Assembly (NCBI RefSeq): GCF_040954645.1
Contig: NC_092809.1
Coordinates: 131,367,914-131,431,913, forward strand
Length of the DNA: 64,000 bases
Direction of reading: 5' to 3'
Source of the DNA: Diabrotica undecimpunctata
Lineage: Eukaryota > Arthropoda > Insecta > Coleoptera > Chrysomelidae
Each line of letters starts with the position of its first letter. The stretch's first letter is position 1. Shown here piece after piece: positions 22,624 through 33,404 of this stretch. Made by a program: the position numbers and the translations under genes. The notes under the pieces are model-generated. The model was not told where the DNA came from and did no database searches. It was given only the letters and a program-made list of their open reading frames with translations.

Positions 22624-23812
22624 TAGGCGGTCCCATAAGTACGTAACCTCACCGCCCGACGGCGCCACTATCGTAAGAGATATCTACTAATACATTCTCG
22701 TAGACGGCTAATGTCAAAATTCCAGCCGAATCGGATTCGTAGTTTTGTTTTGACCGCGTGTGGAAGCAGGCGTGTCCGCGGATTTTAGAAAAATGAAAAA
22801 AGAGCAATCAATATCCTTGTTTTTGGAAGGGAAATCAAAGGGCGCTTGGATGCTGCGTACGGTGACTCTTCTTCTAGGGCAAACGTCAAAAATTGGTTTA
22901 ACGAGTTCCAACGTGGATCGCACTCCGGTTTTTGATGAGCCACGTCTAGGTGCCCCGAAAATCACGGAGGATACCGTGACAAAAATTCACGATCTCATAT
23001 TGACAAACGGCCGACTGAAGGTATGCGATATAGTTGATACAGTATGCATCTCAAAAGACCGCGTGGGTCATATACTATATGAAATTTTGGGCATGAGAAA
23101 GCTGTCGGCGCGATTGGTGCCGCGTCTGCTCACTCCGGACAACAAGTCTTACCTTGAGATCACTTCAGAGCAGTGTTTGACGCTGTTTAAGAGTAATCCG
23201 AAACGTCGTTTCGTAACCGTCGACAAAACGTGGATCCACTGGTACACAAGAGACGTGGATGTCACCCGGCGAATGTACTCCAAAGAAGGAGAAGATTGTA
23301 CTATTGACCGGAGAGGTGATGGCCACCGTCTTTTTTTGGGATTCATAAGATGTGATCTACATCGACTATCTGGTGAAGGGCAAAACGTCATAGGGCTCTA
23401 CTATGCCAAACTAATGGGCCCATTCGAGATCGAATTGTAGAAAAAACGGTCCCATTTGGCGAAGTAAAAAGTACTCTTCCACTATGACAACGCGCTGACT
23501 CACGTCTACGCCGTCGGCATGGCCAAATTGGTCGAATTGGGCTACGAACTACTGCCCAATCAAACGTATTCTCTAGATTTATCTCAGTGCGACTTCTTTT
23601 TATTTCCAAAAATAAGACGAATGTGGAGGTCATCGCCGCTACAGAAGCCTACTTTGCAGACCTTAAGAAAACGTATTTTTCAGACGAGTTGTTGGAGCAT
23701 CGTTGGATAAGTGTATCGAGCTAAATGGAGACTATGTTGAAAAATAACTAGCCAGTTTTCCAAAATTTTCGTTTTTCTTTTGTAGGCTTGGTACGAACTT
23801 ATGTAGGCCCTA
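22624..23812 (+). mobile_element. mariner element (about 1.19 kb), inactive
   Basis: The ends are imperfect inverted repeats with the shared core CATAAGT and CGTA: GGCGGTCCCATAAGTACGTA on the left, GGGCCTACATAAGTTCGTAC on the opposite strand at the right. TA flanks are present. Size and position of the transposase fit a full-length mariner. Confidence 0.85.
22740..23756 (+). pseudogene. mariner (DD34D) transposase pseudogene
   Basis: Frame 1 (to 23440) has the helix-turn-helix end of the family (KITEDTVTKIHDLI), RLVPRLLTPDNKSYLEITSE and the first catalytic Asp in VDKTWIHWY, where the family has VDETWIHWY. After a stop at 23440, LFHYDNALTH carries the second Asp and SLDLSQCDFFLFP the third, with 34 residues between them (DD34D). 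The C-terminal part is in a third frame (AYFADLKKTYF-like text near 23650). The YSPDL motif has decayed to YSLDL. At least one stop and two frameshifts are visible, so it is dead. Confidence 0.85.
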
Positions 23813-25089
23813 GTATTCGCTTTACCTCTTGTTATATATTATATATCAACTATTCGGTCTACTCCACATTCGAATAGCTTCAGTTCCTATTGTACCCCAA
23901 AATTATGAGTTGGAATTAAAAAATGCAGATCATGTTACAGAAGAAGATTTTATGAAAGAAGAACCACATAAATCCTGCATATCATATAACTTCGATGTTA
24001 AGACAAAAGATGATAAGACTCCATTCTAGATATTGACTTGTCACAGGAGAATACAGAGATTATGGAATCCAAACTACAGCAATGATATCTGCTGCCTTTT
24101 TTGAAACAAGGATAATCTTGTTATTTATAAAGAAGTTAACGATTTGATTTCCCAATGTCCCAATATAGACATTTGATGAAATGTCTATATTGGGACCATG
24201 CACCAAATGAACAGACTATTCACAGTCTAAAACGAAAAGAATGTCGAGACTGAGTCTCCCAGGAACCGTGGAAGTAAAAGACAAATTACTTCCACGTTTA
24301 CATATTAAGCTAAAGTTGAAGAATGTATTTTTTGTAGACCACAAATTCGTCAACTTATCAAGAAGCCAGCATTTGACAGAGCTGATGATAACTATTAACA
24401 AAAGGGAAACAAACCCTTAAGTTATTTAATAATTCAAAATATAGTTTAAAATTAAGTATTATCGTGCGTTTCGGATTGCAAGTAGGTCACTACCGAGAAC
24501 GTGATATTATATTAATTACTAAAAATGATATTTTTATTTTATGCTATTGTTAGTGTAAACCGATATTGGAGACGTGTATTTAAAAGCTTTATATTTTGCT
24601 GATCAGTCGTTACGTGAAGTCGCATGCCGCACCCTACCTCAATTGTAAACACGTTAAAAGTTTTGTATTAAGAGCGAAAAGTAATACTTATCTATCTTTT
24701 TTTTTTGGTAAAAAAATGTTGATCTAAACCCGTTGACCCGAGGGATCAGAGCGGTGGAACTGGAAACACCTCACTACCTTAGTATAATAAAAGTATTACT
24801 GGACTAACTAAAATACCTCTTACTTTTAAAATCCACTTTCTCCATTCCCACCTCCACTTTTTCCCCTAGTTGAGGAACTTTGAGCATGGGAAAGATTCCA
24901 TCAGGACATTTTAGTAATCCAAAAAAAGGTACCAAGGTCGCTGGTACGAAGCTATGCTTGCAAATCAGGAATGCGCCAAAAGACGAAACGAAGCTAATGC
25001 ATGATACTGTTCAATCCTAGTACCATCTAAAACATTCTCTCCTTCATTTAGAAATCTTCGAACATGGCCCTCATAGACAATTCAAATGA
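23813..25089. other. No assigned gene; two short perfect hairpins
   Basis: A 66-codon plus-strand frame at 23829-24029 (NYELELKNADHVTEEDF) resembles nothing I can name. Hairpins at 24158-24195 and about 24261-24291 are listed separately. The rest is AT-rich. Confidence 0.4.
24158..24195. repeat. Perfect 17-bp inverted repeat with 4-base loop
   Basis: TCCCAATATAGACATTT is followed by GATG and then its exact reverse complement. A second hairpin, CGTGGAAGTAA ... TTACTTCCACG with an 8-base loop, lies about 65 bp downstream. Function unknown. Confidence 0.85.
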
Positions 25090-25260
25090 ACTGTTAGTCA
25101 TCACCAACGTAATTCAGGTCTATGCCCCAACATCAACTAGTGATAAAGATAGTTTACAGGAAGATAGAAGCATTTAACAAAGATCTTACTGATTCTGTAG
25201 ATCTTGTTAAAGCAGCAGAAAATACCATGGCCATGGTGAACATCATTCGTTCATGTTCGT
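25090..25260 (+). pseudogene. LINE endonuclease fragment
   Basis: The text VIQVYAPTSTSDKD is the conserved strand of LINE apurinic-type endonucleases. After a frameshift, YRKIEAFNKDLTDSV follows. Roughly 50 codons survive. Confidence 0.5.
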
Positions 25261-26008
25261 TACTCAAATTATGTAATTTAAGGGTCATCTGACATTATGT
25301 GGCTACTTGATAGACGTTTTTCATTGATGATGATCTGATAGGATGGAAAACGTTCTGAAAATTTATCCAAAATGGAAAATTTTTAAAAGTTTTCATAATA
25401 AAATTTTAAACCATTTTACAAAAATAAGTTTTTACTTCATTGTAAGATTTTAATTAAAATATAACCGTTATCATTTAATAGTTTCTTGTATATGCCCTGC
25501 GTTTAACATTTCTTCGCTGTCATATAAAATCGCTTATTAGACAAAAAGCATAAAACGATAATTTCATTTTTGTTTTTCCTCATTTACAAAGAAACTAAAA
25601 CCTCTTGGTAATTCTAAACCATAAATAAACCAACTAATAGCTGACACACATGCAAGCGCAACTCGTTTTGTATAATGTTTGATAATGTTTAGTCGAGAAT
25701 TAATGATATAGCATACATAGCTCAGGTAATTTTCGTTTAAGTGCTTAATTATTGGTGAACATATTCAAAGTAGAAAGATGCGGAGCCGCCAAGTTGCTTT
25801 GTTATAGAGTTGGGTTGAAATTGAACGAAAAGTTTACCTTCACTGTTTATTGATTCAAGTGTACCCCCTCTCTGTTGCAAAAGTTTCAGTATGTTACTGA
25901 CTCGTTATTATACGTAACAGGCACAGATAACACGTTCATATTGCCTCATTCAACGTAACAACGAAAATCTGTTGAAAAGCAGATATTTTAGTATAATACA
26001 TTCCATTA
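25261..26008. other. No feature seen
   Basis: AT-rich DNA without recognisable genes or clear repeats. Confidence 0.4.
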
Positions 26009-26011
26009 TAA

Positions 26012-26540
26012 AGCCGGGATCTGACAGAACGTGGAAGACAAATAGAAAAGATAAAATGTCATACCATTTTTCCCGTCAATATTTGTGGTTTACGATCCCT
26101 GAGATAGTGCAAAACTGTCTATTTAAGGTAGGCACGTATTGTCCCGTCGTTTGTCGGTAAGTCAACATGGTTCAAAGGAAGGTTAGAAGCTGATATATAG
26201 CACGAACTTACTCCCCTAGGGGGTAAGGGTGGCTAGGATCTGGTACGGTCAGTGTAGTGCTAATTTTACTATGAAGTAGTCTAACGAAGTTGTGTTGGAA
26301 TTTTTATCATTGTATAAATTACCCAACTTACTCAAATTTTTACCGCCAACACTAGTGGCGTACAGCGGACAAAACTAAACTAAACCATCGATCTCGAGGG
26401 GACACACTCCATTGGGGTACTTAACGTGGGGTGCCAAACGAGTTTTCTCTTTTCACCATTCAGCATTATCTATTTTCTATTTCTCTTCGCCGGCGTGAAC
26501 TGGCAAAGAGCGCCTCTTCACACTCCGTGAGATCCCGGCT
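26012..26540. mobile_element. 529-bp miniature inverted-repeat element with TAA target duplication
   Basis: Both ends read AGCCGGGATCT inward, and similarity continues to about 26 bp (TGACAGAACGTGGAAG against CACGGAGTGTGAAG). TAA flanks are at 26009-26011 and 26541-26543. The interior has no coding capacity and is GC-richer than its surroundings. A 3-bp TAA duplication suggests mobilisation by a PIF/Harbinger-type transposase, though its ends differ from the element at 21065. Confidence 0.65.
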
Positions 26541-26543
26541 TAA

Positions 26544-27892
26544 GACGTCGAAGAGGTGTCACACCACCATTTTAGTATGGTTGGAATGATTAACATCTGC
26601 CGTCTGGTGTCGAATCACCCCTTTGATAGAGGAACTTATTTTATAAATATATTCATTTAATCAAATCTATTTAGAAAAACTCTTTTTATGGAATCTGTAA
26701 TGATAAATAATCAAAATCGTCGCTAATTGGATGCGGGTACTCTGCTGATCAAGGAGTGGCAGGATTATAGTAAATTCAGTCTATGACACCGCACCCGTAA
26801 GAAAATCAGGGGTTATAATAGGCGGTTGAAGCGTAGTACTTGCCCTGTTATCTTCCTTGTATATGGTAGACCCAAGAGATAGCAGATCATAATTAAATAT
26901 ACCCTGCTAAAATCCCAAAGTCGCGATAGCAGTATGAAGGGAGACTATTATTATATATATATATTTGGCCATATTCATTGTATTTTGTGAAAATGTTAAA
27001 ACAGGTCGATTTTTATTCCATGGGGAACATCTTTTAACGATTTAGATATCTGTCATCTGCCAATCCCCTCCCTTCTAGTACCACAAACCTTTAATGTTAA
27101 ATAGGGAATATACTATGAATGGCACATCATTACACAGATATTTCTGTTCAGAATTCGGGCATCCATGATTTTTCTCTTCAAATGTAACTCTGTTGCCAAA
27201 TATCAGGGTAGACTCCTTTGGGTGGTCAACTCTGTATATCAATTAATATTTATTAGCTACTCTAAACCAGCTCCAAATAAGAAAGGAAATATAATATAAT
27301 TAAAATATGTTAACTATCTAGCACATATCTAGGTTATGTGTGTAGTTCCAGTATGCACATAAATAGAATTCATTCTCTCTCATTAATTATTGATGCAGTA
27401 CTTATGTAAGGTAAAAATGCCCTCATGTATGTGTTTTTGCCAATATGTAAGCAGGTTCATGCCGTTAATTATACGCAATTAGTCGATAAAAAGTACTACC
27501 TTGAAATTGTGGTTACTGCGATTATTTTTAACCAAGCAAAAGTCATATTTAATGTCATGGAGTAGCAATAATTAATGTCATGAAATTTATTTAATTCAAA
27601 ATTTATTACCTATATACTTGGGTCATAAATTTTAATTTTGATTGATCGAAACATTGAAAACTACTGTTTTATCTATTATCAACAAATTTGCAACTGTTTG
27701 TGGGTAGGAGTTGAACAGATTTATGAAGGGAGAATGATTTGCAAGAAGTTGACCATTAAGAGGACGTGTATTTGTTTAAATTTATTCATTTCCAATTAAA
27801 ACGTACCTTTGTTTATAAGATAACACATCCATATGATCAGGAAACTGATTTGTTTTACTTTTTTGAGCTACTTTAATTTGTTTGAGCTACTT
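26544..27892. other. No gene seen
   Basis: Mostly AT-rich. A short AT run lies at 26943-26963. In the last 40 bp the string TTTGAGCTACTTTAAT occurs twice in tandem, just before the LINE insertion. Confidence 0.4.
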
Positions 27893-27904
27893 TAATGTCA
27901 AGCT

Positions 27905-30465
27905 TTAATGCAAATTGACAATGAGGAAGAAAATATAATTGTAATGGGAGATCTAAATGGTAGAGTCGGAAATAATAACAATGGAATTGAGGAATGCATG
28001 GGAAAAGAAGGAGAAGAAATACTAAACAAAAATGGTGAAAGAATAATAGAAATATGTATGGAGAATAAACTTGTTATAACAAATACAAAATTTAAACATA
28101 AAAAAGTACACAAATACACGAGAGTACAAGAAAGTAGAAATGAAAAATCAATCATAGATTACTTTTTGGTAAGTAGCAACAAATGGAAAAGAGTACAAGA
28201 CACGAAAGTGAAAAGAGGCTCAGAGATTGGCAGTGATCATCATCTAGTAATAATGAGAATGAGAACAGCAAAAGAAAAGGAAGAACAGAGGAGAAAGGTA
28301 GTAAATGAAAAAGTAAAAAGCTACAAATTAAAAGAAGAAAGATATAAGAAGCTATTCCAAGAAAAATTAGACAATATTTTGAAAGGTAGGGCAAAAACTG
28401 CAAGTATAGAAGAAAAGTGGGAAAATCTCAAGACCAGCTTAATCATAGCTGCTGAGGAAACTTGCGGGAAGACAAAAATAGCAAATAATAGCATGAGGAG
28501 AACTGAATGGTGGACGGACGAAATACGAAGGAAAGTAAAGAACAAAAAAGACAAATGGAAGAGATATCTAAGTACAAAGCGCCCTGAAGATTATGAGGCA
28601 TATAAAGAAATAAGAAAAAAGAGGTTAAAATAGCTGTGAAAGCACAAAAAGAAAGGTCATGGGAAAAGTTTGGACTAAAAATGACAAATAATTATAGAGA
28701 AAACCAAAAACTCTTCTATGGCGCATTAAAACAGCTCAGACAAAAGAAAGAACACCTGATGCCGAATATAAAAGACAAGAATGGAAAGGTAATAACAGAA
28801 GAAAATCAAATAATGGAAAGATGGAGAGAACATTTCAAAGAGCTAACTCATACAGACGTAGACAACATAGTGGAGATACAAGAAATTAATGAAGAACAAA
28901 AAGTAGAACCCATAACAACAGAGGAACTAGAAAAGGCAATTGAAAGAGTTAAATTAGGCAAAGCACCAGGCAAGGATGATATCACCCCGGAAATGATAAA
29001 ATTCATGGAAATAGAGGGAGTGGAAAGTATGACTAATGAATGATATCATAAAGAGAGTAGAAATACCACAGGACTGGAAGAAAGACATTATACTACCAAT
29101 ACACAAAAAGGGCGACAAGAGAAACTGTAATAATTACCGAGGTATTACTATATCAAGTATTCCTGGGAAGGTATTCGCAAGAATAATAGAAACAAGAATA
29201 AAAACCCAAATAGAACCAACTATGGAAGATACACAATGTGGATTCAGGAAGGACAGAAGCACGCAAGACCACATATTCACAATAAGACAAATAAGTGAGA
29301 AAGTAATCAATAAAAATAGAGAAATACATATATGCTTTATTGATCTGGAAAAGGCGTTTGACATAATACAAAGAAAGGACGTATGGAGGACATTAAGGGA
29401 AAGAGGAGTTGACAGGATAACAATTGATGTAATAAAGGATATGTACAATAATAATACAAATGTGAGAGACCACAACGAGGAATCCGAAGAATTTACTACA
29501 AGTCAAGGCGTCAAACAGGGATGCGTGTTGAGCCCACTGCTGTTCTCAGTGGTACTGGATGAAGCAATAAAGAAAACCAAGAGAAGAATGAGAAAACTAA
29601 CATTAGGATACTGGCAAATGAAACAGACTCAACTATCAGAGCTTCTATTTGCAGACGACATGGTCTTGATAGCAGGAAACAGAGAAGACCTACAGAACAA
29701 CCTCGAAATCCTAGAAGAAGAACTGTCAAACATAAATATGAAAATAAATACAGAGAAAACAAAAACAATGATAATTTCAAATAAGAAAAAGACACACGCA
29801 ATACAATTAAACGGAAAACAACTAGAACAAGTGGAACATTTTAAATACCTAGGAGCAATAATTGAATCAAACGGTAAACAAGACATGGAAATAAATGAGA
29901 GAATGGGATGAACAGGAAGCTTATTTAACACTATGAAAACAACATTTTTGGGGAAAAAAGAAATACCGGAGAAGGTAAAAACGGCAGTCGTTAAATCAGT
30001 AGTTAGACCTACAATCATGTATAATAGCGAGTCATGGACATTGACTGGGAGACAAAACTCTCGAGTCAATGCTATGGAAATGAGGTTCCTGCGGAAAATA
30101 GCAAACAGAAAGAGGACAGACAAAATACGAAACGAAACAATCAGACAAAACCTAAAACTAGAACCAATAAACGAAAAAATAGTAGAGGGGCAACTAAGAT
30201 GGTTCGGGCACGTGTGTAGAATGTCGAATGAAAGATTAACAAAACGAGTGTTTGAAACGAGAATGCAAGGGAAAAACAAACGAGGAAGACCAAGAGTTAG
30301 GTGGGTAGACGAAATCAGAAATGAAGTTGAGAAGAAAGGATTGACATGGGAAAGTGCACGAAATCTAACTCAAGACCGGATAGCATGGAGACAACAGTGC
30401 AAAACTTAACACCACCAGCCTTACACCTAACGGTAGAAAGGCTTAGGACTAAGTAAGTAAGTAAG
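27905..30465 (+). mobile_element. 5'-truncated LINE with target-site duplication
   Basis: TAATGTCAAGCT at 27893-27904 and TAATGTAAAGCT at 30466-30477 flank the element (11 of 12 match). The 3' end is a TAAG-repeat tail (TAAGTAAGTAAG) after about 55 bp of 3' UTR. The 5' end falls inside the endonuclease domain. This is a typical target-primed insertion. Confidence 0.85.
27908..30409 (+). pseudogene. LINE endonuclease-reverse transcriptase, three lesions
   Basis: The endonuclease C-terminal half (GDLNGRVG near 27950, GSDHHLVIM near 28230) leads to the linker (WWTDEIRRKVK). RT then follows: NYRGITISS (29130), GFRKDRSTQDHIF (29245), CFIDLEKAFD (29335), QGVKQGCVLSPLLF (29510) and the catalytic FADDMVLIAG (29650). 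The connection (EHFKYLGAII), YNSESWTL and a tail with RWFGHVCRM and RGRPRVRW end at 30409. Lesions are a base lost in the A-run before 28630, a frameshift at about 29030 and an in-frame TGA at 29909-29911 (NERMG-stop-TGSLF), probably a CGA codon decayed. Between them, frames of 241, 135, 291 and 158 codons are open, so the insertion is fairly young. Confidence 0.85.
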
Positions 30466-30477
30466 TAATGTAAAGCT

Positions 30478-31029
30478 GATATCTAGATGAAAATTGTTTA
30501 GTTCACTGTTCATACTTCTTTAGGTAAATTATCTGGTCAAATTGCTTTATCTTTCTTTTATTTAGTGCTTGAATAACTTCTGCGTTAGTTATTTTGGACC
30601 AAATTGGTGTTATTGTCTCTCTGGTTTTACAAGTTTTTTTGGGGAAATTATCATATATGTCATAAGAGAGAAAATTTTGCCGGCAATATTTTCGACTGGT
30701 ATGGAAGTTTGTTGCCTGGCAATTTTCGCGAATTAAATTTTGACAGTTAAATCACGAGACGTCAGTCAGTGATTTTATCAAAATTTCATAAGCGAAAATT
30801 GCCAAAAGACAACAAACTAGAATAAAACCAGAAGAAAATTTTGCCGATAAATAATTTTCTTTCAAATGATATTCGACAAAACTATTTCACGAGATAATTA
30901 TTGCACCATATCAACGAAACATAATCTTTATTTATTTGTTAACAATATTAAATGTACAATTATTATAAGCTATAGTAGTTTGCCCATTTTTCTCTACCAA
31001 AGCATAATTTTGTGTATTATTGACCTGTA
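30478..31029. other. Contains a hairpin-forming repeat; otherwise empty
   Basis: The segment at 30681-30845 is an imperfect palindrome, listed separately. No gene is seen. Confidence 0.4.
30681..30845. repeat. Imperfect palindromic (hairpin) element
   Basis: The left arm (CGGCAATATTTTC, AGTTTGTTG, GGCAATTTTCGC, AAATTTTGA in order) is repeated in inverted order on the right, ending TTGCCG at 30845. The centre is near 30763 (ACGAGACGTCAGTC). This is the architecture of a fold-back miniature element. No flanking duplication was found. Confidence 0.6.
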
Positions 31030-31698
31030 GCATTTGGCTACTCGAAGTTCCAGCTTCATTTGTTGTTCTGAGATTTTCGATCAACTTCTGGTGGTAACTG
31101 AAATCCACCTGCAGAGAGCTTGTATTTGAGTGACCCGTTATTTAGTTAACTCCTGTTTGGAAACACCTAGCTTGAAAAAGGATGAGACAGCTGAAGATCG
31201 ACGAGAACGGTTTGTTATTTTTTGTTTTTTTGTGTCTGCTCCAATTTTTTCAGCCGACATGAGACAGCTGAAGATCGACGAGAACGGTTTGTTATTTTTT
31301 GTTTTTTTGTGTCTGCTCCAATTTTTTCAGCCGACATTCTTGTCCACTTAGATACGGTGTTAATTCCAAGTGGACAGTTTTTGAACCAAGATCCATCCTT
31401 CCAGTTGGGGTGAACAGTAAGAAAGAGCATACTTATCTGATAAAATCTTTGGTCCGCTTTTTTCCATTAATTTCAAAATAATCTAACTGGGCATAAATTT
31501 TCGTTTGATGAATTTCTTATCAGCTATTTGCTGCTTGCCAAACTTTTCGAACTGCCTTGATTTATTTTGGAAAAAATGCTGTTGTATTCAATTCGGCCCG
31601 TAAATTCTCCCATAACATCAAATTCCTTCTGGAAAAAGTGAATCTTGCAGATTACGGTCTCATTGCCTCTCCAAGCAAGTTCAAATGAGCAAAGGTAA
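31030..31698 (-). pseudogene. Crypton-type tyrosine recombinase, C-terminal part
   Basis: Minus-strand segments in order: FELAWRGNETVICKIHFFQ (about 31690-31630), TGRIEYNSIFSKINQG, CPVRLF, LTVHPNWKDGSWFKNCPLGI (about 31420-31360), MSAEKIGADTKKQKITNRSR (31340-31280) and, after the duplication, GVSKQELTK and FSYHQKLIENLRTTNEAG-like text to 31030. This is the DUF3504-like catalytic half of Crypton recombinases. The HxxR box of the family (NHSxR) reads NRSRR here, so the His is lost. A 77-bp perfect tandem duplication (31184-31337) repeats this box out of frame. Confidence 0.7.
31184..31337. repeat. Perfect tandem duplication, 2 x 77 bp
   Basis: 31184-31260 and 31261-31337 are identical, beginning GAGACAGCTGAAG and ending CAGCCGACAT. 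As 77 is not a multiple of 3 it shifts the recombinase frame. The perfect identity suggests a recent event. Confidence 0.95.
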
Positions 31699-31706
31699 AA
31701 AAACTT

Positions 31707-32862
31707 GGTAATTATTTAGTAAGCCGGAACGCCTCAAAAATGGCAAATTTTTTGTGGACTTAGCCGAAAAAGTGAAAAAAACCTCAAATTTTAATGTTTT
31801 CTTTGCTTTAAACTAGTAAAAGTGCCCACATAATCAAAAATACAGAAAAAATAACAAACAAAGTAGTATGAATCAAAAAAAAATTACATAAAAAGCAAAG
31901 AAAAGTATATATACATGTCTTAATAAAAAAAACGTAACTAAAACATATTAAATATCACTGTTTTTTGCTGTTAAATTATGAAAAAATGGGTAAAATTGTT
32001 TAAAATAATCAAGATTTTTAATATTTCAAAACAATATGGCGGCCATGCGCAAGAAGTTAAATTTTATGTACTTTTGACATTGTTGCCAGTTTTAACCTTT
32101 AAAAGATCTAAAAATTTCATGAAAATTACCTTAATTAAAACAGGTGGATACAATCTTAATAACCACGTGCAAAACGAGTACCAGTTAACCCTCGTCTTAT
32201 TTTATTATTAAAAATGTAAACCAATAAACCAAATCTAACCTAACACTGGTAAAAAAAAGCAGTAATAAGAATAAAAAATGGTATAATATAATTAAAAATC
32301 AACATTTTTATATTTCATAAGAAAACATGAAATTAAAACTAAACCAACGTAACCAAATCTAACCTAACGCTGGTAAAAAAGCAGTAATAAGAATAAAATT
32401 TTATATAATTAAAAATCAAAATTTTTATTTTTCATAAGAAAACGTGATAATAAACGTATAGTAACGTAACCAAATCTAAACTGGCCCTTGTAAAAAAGCT
32501 ATAATTTTCAGTTAAAAGTAGGTAATAATTTATAAACTTTACGTTTTAGGTAAATTTTTATTTTTCATTAGAAAACATAATTTTGAATAACTATGGCAAC
32601 ACTGGTTAAAATTACCCTCCTTCACCATAAGAAACAGTTGACATTCCTATCATTTCTTGTTGTTTCATGGTAAATAATGGCGAATAATGGCGAATAATGG
32701 CGGTAGCTTTTAAAAATCGGGCATATTTTAAATGGAAATTACATAAAAAAGAACGTTTTGCACCGAATAAAAATCATTGCACAATCATTAGTAAGTGAAG
32801 CAGAATTCATTGATATAAATTTTATCTCCGTAGACATGGTTCCGGCTTATTACACTAGTACC
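31707..32862. mobile_element. 1156-bp non-autonomous transposon with 8-bp target duplication, inside the Crypton gene
   Basis: AAAAACTT flanks it at 31699-31706 and 32863-32870. The ends are 24-bp inverted repeats with 19 matches: both start GGTA and share TAAGCCGGAAC at the inner side. Removing the insert brings DGDKK at the N-terminal half next to KFFYLCSFELAW of the C-terminal half, apart from one extra frameshift. No coding frame of note exists inside. It carries a tandem array at 32228-32585 and three GAATAATGGC units at 32672-32703. An 8-bp duplication points to a hAT-, P- or Merlin-like mobiliser; the ends match none that I recognise. Confidence 0.75.
32228..32585. repeat. Satellite-like array, three units of 117-124 bp
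   Basis: Units begin ACCAAATCTAA at 32228, 32352 and 32469. Each contains a GGTAAAAAA-type stretch, AAAAATCAA and CATAAGAAAAC or close variants. Unit 3 is the most divergent. Confidence 0.75.
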
Positions 32863-32870
32863 AAAAACTT

Positions 32871-33404
32871 TTTTTGTCTCCATCGGGGGTTTCCTCGTCG
32901 TAGCTTTGGATGATTTTTAATAGTTCTTCGGTGGATAATGCTTTTGAATCGAGTTTTCTTTTTTCTTGAACACTTTAAAGCTGCCTCCGCTTGGTGTCTC
33001 TGGCCAATCTTGCACGTTTGAAAGATATATCTGTAAAAGTGTAGATTTTTATGCCGTACTCCGTAAAATATTTTTATTGTACCATTTTTGCTGTAGTAGT
33101 TATTCCACATTGACTTTACAGACGACTCTTTATAGTCTTCGTCATTGCCTTTTTTCATGTTAAAGGCATAATCCTCGATAATTTTTGCTAGTTCCGTTAT
33201 GGTAGTACATCTTCAAAGCGTAAAATTTCTCACCCGTAGGAACTCCGAAAATTGGGTCCAAATAGAGCTTCTGGACCTCTGCGTGTTCAATGGGACATTT
33301 TCCGAACCCAATTTTTTTATTTCTTCACCTGACTGCCATTCAAATCTTGATTTTGCGTCTGGATTCATTATATCTGTGCAAAATTGATTACGCCTCAATG
33401 ACAT
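32871..33404 (-). pseudogene. Crypton-type tyrosine recombinase, N-terminal part
   Basis: The frame starts MSLRRNQFCTDIMNPD at 33404 and continues SRFEWQSGEEIKKLGSENVP and SSIWTQFSEFLRVRN, typical of the N-terminal SAM-like core-binding domain of these recombinases. After a frameshift at about 33210 it continues MKKGNDEDYKESSVKSMWN, then in another frame FTDISFKRARLARDTKRRQ, EELLKIIQSYDEETPDGDKK and breaks at the 32862 insertion. Together with 31030-31698 it would encode about 400 residues. Confidence 0.7.
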
